22,701 nucleotides of DNA from Alcanivorax sp. UBA4485 (GTDB lineage Bacteria > Pseudomonadota > Gammaproteobacteria > Pseudomonadales > Alcanivoracaceae): positions 1-22,701 of the forward strand of contig DGNT01000056.1 of assembly GCA_002389055.1 (NCBI GenBank), in the 5' to 3' direction. The notes under the pieces were generated by a model that was not told the origin of the DNA, did not search any database, and saw only the letters and a list, made by a program, of their open reading frames with translations. The translations under genes were made by a program, and so were the position numbers. Shown here piece after piece: positions 15,266-21,331 of this stretch. The stretch's first letter is position 1. Each line of letters starts with the position of its first letter.

Positions 15266-15301
15266 ATGGCCTGAGGCCTGGGACCTACTGCTCGGACGCA
15301 C

Positions 15302-15727
15302 TCAACCCGTGGCGGCGGCCGGCGCCATGATGGTGCCCTGGGCCACCGCGCACAGGGTTTCCGAGCCGTCCTCGGCCACCGAGAATAGGTCGCAGCGGCA
15401 CACCGCCGCCTGGCGGCCCGAGCTTTCCACCCGGGCGCGGGCGACCAGGGTGTCGCCCTTGGCCGCCTTCGTATAGTTGATTTTGAACTCCAGGGTCAGG
15501 CCGTCGCCGTACAAGGAGCCGCCGGCGAAGGTCAGGGCGTTGTCGGCGAGATAGCTGAGGATGCCGCCGTGGGGGCGGCCGTGTTGCTGCAGGAACTCCG
15601 GGCGCAGGGCCAGGGAAAGCTGGGCCTCCCCTTCCACGAAACGATCCAGGCGCGCGCCCAGGAAGCGGCTGAACGGCTGCGCCGCGAGGACGCGCTCGCC
15701 GAGGGCCTGCATGTCTTGCGGTGTCAT
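15302..15727 (-). CDS. PaaI family hot-dog thioesterase
   Basis: This is a single hot-dog-fold thioesterase of the PaaI/YbgC-like type (141 residues), expected to hydrolyse acyl-CoA or aryl-CoA esters in the cytosol as a tetramer. QQHGRPHGGILSYLADNALT (residues about 47-66) contains the H-G-G active-site loop and the following helix. GGAGGAG lies just upstream of the ATG at 15727. G/C-rich codon use marks it as native, unlike the accessory block on its left. It is divergent from a TetR gene with 53 nt between; the operators there probably control both. Confidence 0.88.
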   Translation of the reverse strand: MTPQDMQALGERVLAAQPFSRFLGARLDRFVEGEAQLSLALRPEFLQQHGRPHGGILSYLADNALTFAGGSLYGDGLTLEFKINYTKAAKGDTLVARARVESSGRQAAVCRCDLFSVAEDGSETLCAVAQGTIMAPAAATG

Positions 15728-15750
15728 GGCGACTCCTCCAGAATGGCAAT

Positions 15751-15778
15751 TAGAATATAATTCTAGAATAAGGTTCTA
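15751..15778. promoter_or_regulatory. two overlapping TAGAAT/ATTCTA operators
   Basis: TAGAAT-ATA-ATTCTA (15751-15765) and TAGAAT-AAG-GTTCTA (15764-15778) are 15-bp palindromes that share two bases. The first contains a perfect -10 TATAAT (15756-15761) for the TetR gene, and AAGG at 15770-15773 is its ribosome site. Position between divergent genes makes this the probable TetR binding site. Confidence 0.65.
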
Positions 15779-15780
15779 GT

Positions 15781-16377
15781 ATGAGCGAAGCAAGTCCAGC
15801 GCGGCCCGGCGCCGGCGCCCGGGAGCGTGTACTGGCGGCGGCGCTGGCCTGCGCCACCGAAAGCGGCATGGACGCGGTCACCATCGATGCGATCCGTGCC
15901 CGTAGTGGCGTCAGCGTGGGCAGCCTTTATCACCACTTCGGCGACAAGCAGGGCGTGTTCGCCGCTCTGTTCGTGGCCGGGGTGGAGCATTTCGGCGAGA
16001 TCGCGATGGCGGCCATGGCCAAGGGGGATTCCGCGGAGGCGGGCTTGCGTGCTCTGGTGGAGGATTATCTGAACTGGGTCGTGGCGCATCCGGACTGGGC
16101 GCGTTTCCTGCTCGCCGCCCGCCCGCGCCTGGAGAGCGCCGCCGGACCATTACTGCGCGACGCCAACGGTCGCTACTTCACGGCCCTGCGGGACTGGCTG
16201 AAACGCTGGCCGGAGACCCGACATCTGGCCGGGCATCCCGCTCTGGTGCTGGCCCTGGTGTTCGGCCCGGTGGATTATCTGGCCCGGCCCTGGTTGGACG
16301 GGCTGATGCCGGCCAGCCCCCTGGAGCACCGGGACGCCCTGGCGGATGCCGCGGTGCGGGCGTTGCTGGGCGGGTAA
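15781..16377 (+). CDS. TetR/AcrR family transcriptional regulator
   Basis: This is a one-component repressor of 198 residues. The N-terminal helix-turn-helix (about 15-60) reads AVTIDAIRARSGVSVGSLYH then HFGDKQ, which is textbook TetR. The C-terminal ligand domain is unassigned. It most likely represses itself and the divergent PaaI thioesterase through the paired palindromes that end 2 nt before its start codon, and an acyl-CoA or fatty acid is a plausible inducer. Codon use is native. The FRG gene insertion begins 5 nt after its stop. Confidence 0.9.
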   Translation: MSEASPARPGAGARERVLAAALACATESGMDAVTIDAIRARSGVSVGSLYHHFGDKQGVFAALFVAGVEHFGEIAMAAMAKGDSAEAGLRALVEDYLNWVVAHPDWARFLLAARPRLESAAGPLLRDANGRYFTALRDWLKRWPETRHLAGHPALVLALVFGPVDYLARPWLDGLMPASPLEHRDALADAAVRALLGG

Positions 16378-16381
16378 AAGG

Positions 16382-16393
16382 TGGTCAGACGAC
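16382..16393 (+). repeat. left imperfect inverted repeat of the FRG insertion
   Basis: TGGTCAGACGAC begins 5 nt after the TetR stop. Its inverted partner at 17331-17344 reads TGGTCAGCGACGAC on the minus strand, identical apart from two extra bases. The pair brackets the AT-rich FRG gene exactly at the change in base composition. Confidence 0.4.
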
Positions 16394-16480
16394 GTCGCGA
16401 TAGCTCCAGCCGACACTCCGCTAAGCTGTGATATAACGCGGAAATCATTACCTATATCTTTCAGAGAAGTATGGAGATTT

Positions 16481-17287
16481 ATGGAAGAAGTAATTATCGA
16501 TCAATGGGCACAGATAGCCGAGCTGGAAATTGAATTTCCTTCGGAATATTTCCGAGGGCAAGCTGATGCGAACTGGCCGATTTCTTCTTCTTTACAACGC
16601 AGCATGAAAGGCTCTGACTTTGAGACTGAATTATCCAACATTGAGTATTGGCTTTTGAGACGTTTCAAGAGGGGAGCAGGAAGGTATCTTGAATCCTTGC
16701 CCGAAGATGATGATGTCGTTTCTTGGCTGTCTTTGATGCAGCACCATGGTACACCTACCCGTCTTATTGATTTCACTAGATCTTTTTATGTTGCTATGTA
16801 CTTCGCTCTATCCGGGGCGTCGAGTGATTCGGCTGTTTGGGCAATTGACCCATTCTTCTTATTCGACGTTGTCGATACGCTCTCTGGTGAGGGGAGGGTG
16901 GGTTTGAGAGATGAGTGGGATGATTCATCCACTAGATTTGGAAATCGTTTCCTCGGATCGCTTCTAAAAACAGCTAGCTCAGCTTCCGGCCCGGCTGACG
17001 CTAGTGGCGTTATCGCTGTGGAGCCGTGCCAATTCCACAATCGCCTTAGCATTCAGCAGGGAATTTTTTTGATGCCCTTGGATCTTCAACTGGATCTGAT
17101 AGGAAACCTTTTGAACTATGAGTCGAGCTGTGAAAACCCGATTAGGAAAATAATAATAAAAGAAAACCTAATTGAGACCGGACTGGCTCATTTAAGGGCA
17201 ATGAATATCACCGCCGAAACCCTTTTTCCTGGGATCGATGGCTTTGCAAAGTCACTAGTACATCAGCATTTGTGTAGGAATTCATAA
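16481..17287 (+). CDS. FRG domain-containing protein
   Basis: The 268-residue protein carries an FRG domain (PF08867, named for its Phe-Arg-Gly motif): EYFRGQ (Phe24-Gly26), Trp32, Arg40, then WLSLMQHHGTPTRLIDFT (82-99) and YVAMYFAL. The biochemical role of the family is not established; members are often found in variable genome regions. The ATG at 16481 has GGAG at 16473-16476. The longer open frame from 16346 overlaps the TetR gene and was rejected. The gene is AT-rich, with TTT, ATA and AGA codons rare elsewhere in the window, so it is a recent acquisition. It is alone between two native regulators, with inverted repeats near both ends. Defence or toxin functions are possible but unsupported here. 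Confidence 0.85.
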   Translation: MEEVIIDQWAQIAELEIEFPSEYFRGQADANWPISSSLQRSMKGSDFETELSNIEYWLLRRFKRGAGRYLESLPEDDDVVSWLSLMQHHGTPTRLIDFTRSFYVAMYFALSGASSDSAVWAIDPFFLFDVVDTLSGEGRVGLRDEWDDSSTRFGNRFLGSLLKTASSASGPADASGVIAVEPCQFHNRLSIQQGIFLMPLDLQLDLIGNLLNYESSCENPIRKIIIKENLIETGLAHLRAMNITAETLFPGIDGFAKSLVHQHLCRNS

Positions 17288-17330
17288 TAGCGGCCAATTC
17301 GGTCTGGGCTAAGCGCATATCTCTTTGTAG

Positions 17331-17344
17331 GTCGTCGCTGACCA
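17331..17344 (-). repeat. right imperfect inverted repeat of the FRG insertion
   Basis: GTCGTCGCTGACCA on the plus strand is the inverted partner of 16382-16393, ending 9 nt before the gntR stop codon. No flanking target duplication is evident. Confidence 0.4.
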
Positions 17345-17353
17345 TCGCAGCTT

Positions 17354-18019
17354 TCAGGCCGCATCCCGCTTAGCAATAGCCCGCAGCACCAGCCGGCACT
17401 GGTTGTCCCCGTATTCGCGGATGTCGGCGGCGGCTTGCTCGGCGTTGCGGGCGAGCACGTTTTCCAGTAGCCGCTGGAAGATCTTCAATGACATATCGAA
17501 TTCGGTGGTGTCTTCCTGCAGGGCGATGTACGAGAAGCGCTTGAGCAGGGGCACCAGGTCTTCGATGTCGTCGGCCAGGTAGCGGTTGCGGGCGAAGCGG
17601 GCGGTGGCCATTTCCACGAAGCGGAAGGCGACCTGGTGGGCGCCGGGCATGTCGGCGTTGCGGTAGTGGCGCTCCAGCTCGGGGAGCATCATGGCCAGGT
17701 CTTCGATCTCGCCGGGTTTCCAGTCCCGGGCGGCCTGGGCGGCCAGGTGGGAGAGCAGCAGGAACAGGAAGTTATACAGGTCGCGGACCTCGCTTTCCGT
17801 GACCTCGCAAACCCGCGCGCCCCGGCGCGGTTGAAGCCGGATCAGGTGACGCTTTTCCAGCAGCCTGAAGGCCTCTCGAAGTGAGTTAGTGCTCACATCC
17901 AGCTCTTTGGCGAGCTCCGCTTCCGGCAGCTTTTCGCCGGGCGCGAGGTCGCCGCGCACGATGCGTTCGCTCAGGTGCTCGGCGATCTGTTCACTGAGAC
18001 TCACTGCTTTCAGCGACAT
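17354..18019 (-). CDS. GntR/FadR family regulator next to alkB
   Basis: This 221-residue regulator has a GntR winged helix (about 8-75; LPEAELAKELDVSTNSLREA is the recognition region) and an all-helical FCD-like C-terminal domain (about 80-215). The His residues that normally bind metal in FCD domains are mostly absent: FRFVEMAT stands where F-H is common, and no E-H occurs in the later helix. The ligand may therefore be bound without metal, as in FadR. GGAGGAG precedes the ATG at 18019; the open frame to 18097 covers the promoter. A GntR gene divergent from alkB is known from Alcanivorax alkB2 loci, and control of alkB is likely. Confidence 0.9.
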   Translation of the reverse strand: MSLKAVSLSEQIAEHLSERIVRGDLAPGEKLPEAELAKELDVSTNSLREAFRLLEKRHLIRLQPRRGARVCEVTESEVRDLYNFLFLLLSHLAAQAARDWKPGEIEDLAMMLPELERHYRNADMPGAHQVAFRFVEMATARFARNRYLADDIEDLVPLLKRFSYIALQEDTTEFDMSLKIFQRLLENVLARNAEQAAADIREYGDNQCRLVLRAIAKRDAA

Positions 18020-18073
18020 GGGGCTCCTCCGGGTTCTGGTGGCTATTATCCGCGCACTTTCCTTCTGTGTCAC

Positions 18074-18113
18074 GAATTGAGTTGTTTGACAATTCAAGAA
18101 TTGCTGTTAATGT
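18074..18113 (+). promoter_or_regulatory. alkB promoter with three GAATTG half-sites
   Basis: GAATTG (18074-18079), CAATTC (18090-18095) and GAATTG (18098-18103) form overlapping inverted repeats, including the perfect CAATTC-AA-GAATTG. A consensus -35 TTGACA (18086-18091) overlaps the middle site, with a weak -10 TAATGT (18108-18113) 16 nt on. The AT-rich island lies between gntR and alkB and is the probable GntR operator. Confidence 0.6.
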
Positions 18114-18225
18114 TGCCATCGAAGAATGACAAAGTAACGGCTGTGTCGGCTGGATCTGTCCGCCCGACCGCCTGCTGGCTAAAGACAGAGCCTGGCGAGG
18201 ACCACGGCCAGGGAGGAGACGAACC

Positions 18226-19374
18226 ATGTTCGCGAAAATGCATTCCGATACGATGCTGAAGCTTAAGAAGTGGGGTTATCTGGCCTTCTGGGCGGCGGTG
18301 CTGCCGTTGTTGCCTTTGAGCGCCTTTATCGGCCGTGAGTCCGGCACCCAGGACTACTGGGCCTGGTTCCTGTACTTCGTGGTGTTCGGCATCATTCCGG
18401 TGCTCGATTACATGATCGGCAAGGACCCGTCCAACCCGGACGAGCACCAGCAGGTGCCTTCCATGAGCCAGGAGCGCATCTACACCAGCGCGCTGTTCCT
18501 GATGGGCTTTATCTGGCTGGGCGTGCTGTTCTTCGCCGGCTGGGTGTTCGTGAATAACGACTATTCCCTGCTCGGCCAGCTGGGCTGGATCGTCTCCATT
18601 GGCACCGTGGGCGGCATCATCGCCATCAACCTGGGCCATGAGTTCGTGCACAAGGACCCCAAGCTGGAGAACTGGATGGGCGGCCTGCTGCTGTCCTCGG
18701 TGACCTACGCCGGCTTCAAGGTGGAGCACGTCCGGGGCCACCACGTGCATGTGTCCACCCCGGAAGACGCGTCCTCGTCCCAGTACAACCAGGGCCTGTA
18801 CGAATTCCTGCCGCGCGCCTTCAAGCACAACTTCCTTAACGCCTGGAAGCTGGAGAAGCAGTATCTGGAGCGCAAGGGTAAGAAGAACTTCAGCCGTCAC
18901 AACGAGTTGATCTGGTGGTATTCGATTTCCGCGCTGTTCGCGGTGGCGTTCGGTCTCGCGTTTGGCTGGATGGGTGTGCTGTTCTTCGTGGCGCAGAGCT
19001 TCGTGGCCGCCTTTACTCTGGAAGTGATCAACTACATCGAGCACTACGGCCTGCACCGCCGGGTCACCGACAAGGGCCGCTACGAGCGGGTGACCCCGGC
19101 GCACAGTTGGAATTCCAATTACCTGCTCACCAATCTGGCGCTGTTCCAGCTGCAGCGGCATAGCGACCACCATGCCTACGCCAAGCGCCGCTACCAGGTG
19201 CTGCGTCACTACGAAGAGAGCCCGCAGTTGCCGGGCGGTTACGCCGCCATGTACGTGCTGGCGCTGGTGCCGCCGCTGTGGAAGAAAGTGATGAACCCCC
19301 GTGTGGCGGCCTACTACGAGGGTGAGATGGACCAGCTTTTCCGTGGCGAACGGCGGATCAACAACATCGCTTAA
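18226..19374 (+). CDS. alkB: alkane 1-monooxygenase AlkB
   Basis: This integral-membrane non-haem di-iron hydroxylase converts n-alkanes to 1-alkanols using rubredoxin electrons, the first step of alkane use. At 382 residues it is the normal length, without fused rubredoxin. The histidine boxes are HEFVH (138-142), EHVRGHH (167-173), NYIEHYGLH (269-277) and LQRHSDHH (309-316), and about six hydrophobic helices surround them. GGAGGAG precedes the ATG at 18226. The residue equivalent to Pseudomonas AlkB Trp55 is Val53, which suggests a longer chain-length range. No alkG or alkT lies nearby. A strong terminator follows, so the gene is monocistronic, with the divergent GntR as likely regulator. 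Confidence 0.96.
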   Translation: MFAKMHSDTMLKLKKWGYLAFWAAVLPLLPLSAFIGRESGTQDYWAWFLYFVVFGIIPVLDYMIGKDPSNPDEHQQVPSMSQERIYTSALFLMGFIWLGVLFFAGWVFVNNDYSLLGQLGWIVSIGTVGGIIAINLGHEFVHKDPKLENWMGGLLLSSVTYAGFKVEHVRGHHVHVSTPEDASSSQYNQGLYEFLPRAFKHNFLNAWKLEKQYLERKGKKNFSRHNELIWWYSISALFAVAFGLAFGWMGVLFFVAQSFVAAFTLEVINYIEHYGLHRRVTDKGRYERVTPAHSWNSNYLLTNLALFQLQRHSDHHAYAKRRYQVLRHYEESPQLPGGYAAMYVLALVPPLWKKVMNPRVAAYYEGEMDQLFRGERRINNIA

Positions 19375-19383
19375 ACCCCTTTT

Positions 19384-19410
19384 GCCCCGCTACCCCGCGG
19401 GGCTTTTTTT
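19384..19410 (+). terminator. intrinsic terminator after alkB
   Basis: GCCCCGC (19384-19390) and GCGGGGC (19397-19403) form a 7-bp GC stem with a 6-nt loop, followed by seven Ts (19404-19410), starting 9 nt after the alkB stop. This is a canonical rho-independent terminator; the convergent crotonase gene ends at 19430. Confidence 0.9.
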
Positions 19411-19429
19411 GTGGGTCCGTTTCGCGCGC

Positions 19430-20230
19430 TCAGTCGCCGGTGAAGTCCGGGGCGCGTTTGTCGATAAACGCCTGCACCGCTTCCTGGTGGTCCGAGGTGG
19501 AATGGGCCAGCGCCTGCATGGCGGCGGACATTTCCAGCAGGGCGTCCAGGCGCAGGGAGCGGCCGGCCCACAGTAGCCGCTTGGTCATGCGCACCGCCTG
19601 GGTGGGGTTCACGGCGATGCGTTGCGCCAGGGCGCGGGCTTCGTCCAGCAGCTGGCCGTCCGGCACCACCCGGGACACCAGGCCGCAGGCCAGGGCTTCG
19701 TCGGCTTTGACGCGGTCGCCGGTGAGCGCCATTTCCGTCGCCTTGGAAAAGCCCACCACCCGTTGCAGCAGCCAGGCGCCGCCGTCGCCGGGAATGATGC
19801 CCAGCTTGACGAAGCTCTCCGCGAACCAGGCGCTTTCGCCGGCGATGCGCAGGTCGCACATGCAGGCCAGGTCGCAGCCGGCGCCCACCGCCGGGCCGTT
19901 GACCGCCGCGATCACCGGCACTTCCAGCTTCTCGAACGCCAGCGGAATGCGCTGGATGCCCTGTTTGTAGTTGAGCCGGGTCTTCGCTGGTCGGGCGTCG
20001 TTGAGGCCACCGGCGGCGCCCATTTTCTTGACGTTGCCCCCGCTGGAGAAGGCGCTGCCGGCGCCGGTGAGGATCGCCACGCGGGCGTCCGGGTCGGTTT
20101 CCAGCCGCGCCAGGGCGGCCAGCAGCGCCTCGATCATGTCGTCGTCGGAGATCGGGTTGCGGGTCTCCGGGCTGTTGAGGGTTAGGGTGACGATGCCGTC
20201 GTCGCGCTGGTACTGGATCAATTCGCTCAT
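19430..20230 (-). CDS. crotonase/enoyl-CoA hydratase family protein, atypical active site
   Basis: This is a crotonase-fold CoA enzyme of 266 residues. The oxyanion-hole regions are GSAFSSGGNVKKM (about 58-70) and NGPAVGAGCDLACMCD (111-126). The two Glu residues that hydrate enoyl-CoA in rat mitochondrial hydratase (Glu144, Glu164) align with Asp120 and Phe140, so ordinary hydratase activity is doubtful. Glu138 and Asp149 (IIPGDGG) are other acids in the pocket region. Isomerase, hydrolase or decarboxylase chemistry is possible. GGAG sits 6 nt before the ATG at 20230. It is divergent from the amidohydrolase gene across a 62-nt gap with a palindrome. Confidence 0.88.
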   Translation of the reverse strand: MSELIQYQRDDGIVTLTLNSPETRNPISDDDMIEALLAALARLETDPDARVAILTGAGSAFSSGGNVKKMGAAGGLNDARPAKTRLNYKQGIQRIPLAFEKLEVPVIAAVNGPAVGAGCDLACMCDLRIAGESAWFAESFVKLGIIPGDGGAWLLQRVVGFSKATEMALTGDRVKADEALACGLVSRVVPDGQLLDEARALAQRIAVNPTQAVRMTKRLLWAGRSLRLDALLEMSAAMQALAHSTSDHQEAVQAFIDKRAPDFTGD

Positions 20231-20251
20231 CGGAACTCCATGCTAATGTTG

Positions 20252-20276
20252 GATGGGTAAATAATAACGACCCATC
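20252..20276. promoter_or_regulatory. 7-bp inverted repeat in divergent promoter
   Basis: GATGGGT (20252-20258) and ACCCATC (20270-20276) are a perfect inverted repeat around an AT-rich 11-nt centre (AAATAATAACG). It sits midway in the only gap between the divergent crotonase and amidohydrolase genes. A shared operator is inferred. Confidence 0.45.
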
Positions 20277-20292
20277 GGGAGAGACTAATTCA

Positions 20293-21330
20293 ATGAGCCG
20301 CGATACGTCTGCATCCTCCACCGGCCGGGTGATCCTGCCCGCTCCGGATCTTGATTGGCTGGCCCTCCACCAGGAGCCGATTCTGGAACCGGAGCGAGCC
20401 ATCATCGACCCGCATCACCATCTTTGGGACGCGCCCCGCCCGCGCTACCTGCGCGATGACATCGAGCGCGACCTGGCCGCCGGCCACGACGTGCGCGCCA
20501 CGGTGTTCGTGGAGTGTTCGGAAGGCTACTACAGCGACGGCGACGAGGCGTTGCGCCCGGTGGGCGAAACCGTGTTCGCCGAGGGCGTGGCCGCCGCCAC
20601 CGGCGGGCGGGTGTGCACCGGCATCGTCGGCTATACGGATCTGCGCCAGGGCGCGGCGGTGAAGGGCGTGCTGGAGGCCCACCTGGAAGCCGGCAAGGGC
20701 CGCTTCCGGGGCATCCGTCAGTCCAGTGTCTGGGACCCGGACCCGAATATCCGCACCACCCGCCGGGTGCTGCCGGCGGGCCTGCTGCTGGACCAGGACC
20801 TGCGCCGCGGGTTCGCCGAGCTGGCGCCACTGGGGCTGAGTTTTGATTGCTGGAACTACTTCCACCAGATCGACGACCTCACCGACCTGGCGCGGGCCTT
20901 CCCGGAGACGAATATCGTGCTGGACCACGTTGGCGGCGTGCTGGGCGTGGGCGATTACGCCGGCCGGAGCGAGCAGGTGTTCAGTGAGTGGCGCCGCGCC
21001 ATCGAGGCGCTGGCCGCCTGCCCCAATGTGTCGGTGAAACTGGGCGGGCTGGGCATGCACAGCTGCGGCTTCGAGTTGGATCAGCGGCCCCGGTCGCCTT
21101 CTTCCCAGACGCTGGCGGATCTGTGGCGGCCCTGGTTCCAGGTGTGTGTGGACGCCTTCGGCGTGGAGCGCGCCATGTTCGAGAGCAATTTCCCGGTGGA
21201 CCAGCTGTCCTGTTCCTACGCGGTGCTGTGGAACGCCTTTAAACGGCTGGCCGGAGAGTGCTCGGAGGCGGAGAAGCAGGCGCTGTTTTACGATACCGCC
21301 AAGCGTGTTTACCGGCTCGACGTGCCCTGA
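20293..21330 (+). CDS. amidohydrolase family metal-dependent hydrolase
   Basis: This is a 345-residue TIM-barrel hydrolase of the amidohydrolase-2 group (PF04909), which includes lactonases and decarboxylases. IIDPHHHLWD (37-46) supplies the first-strand metal histidines, LDHVGGVLG (near 213) the mid-barrel His, and ESNFPVDQ (near 297) the C-terminal acidic loop. RGIRQSSVWD near residue 140 is also typical. GGAGA about 10 nt before the ATG at 20293 is the ribosome site. Substrate unknown. It shares a promoter gap with the crotonase gene, so a joint catabolic role is possible. The stop is 1 nt from the convergent trkH stop. Confidence 0.88.
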   Translation: MSRDTSASSTGRVILPAPDLDWLALHQEPILEPERAIIDPHHHLWDAPRPRYLRDDIERDLAAGHDVRATVFVECSEGYYSDGDEALRPVGETVFAEGVAAATGGRVCTGIVGYTDLRQGAAVKGVLEAHLEAGKGRFRGIRQSSVWDPDPNIRTTRRVLPAGLLLDQDLRRGFAELAPLGLSFDCWNYFHQIDDLTDLARAFPETNIVLDHVGGVLGVGDYAGRSEQVFSEWRRAIEALAACPNVSVKLGGLGMHSCGFELDQRPRSPSSQTLADLWRPWFQVCVDAFGVERAMFESNFPVDQLSCSYAVLWNAFKRLAGECSEAEKQALFYDTAKRVYRLDVP

Positions 21331-21331
21331 G

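Larger units (their letters stand above)
11030..15290. other. accessory block of lower GC content
   Basis: Between the ACAD terminator and the PaaI-thioesterase stop, third codon positions use A and T freely, unlike the G/C-biased genes on both sides. It holds six unrelated small or medium genes of types common in cassettes and islands, without integrase or transposase. CCCAGGCCTC at 10984-10993 recurs inverted as GAGGCCTGGG at 15273-15282, close to both edges. Exact borders are uncertain by tens of bases. Confidence 0.6.
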
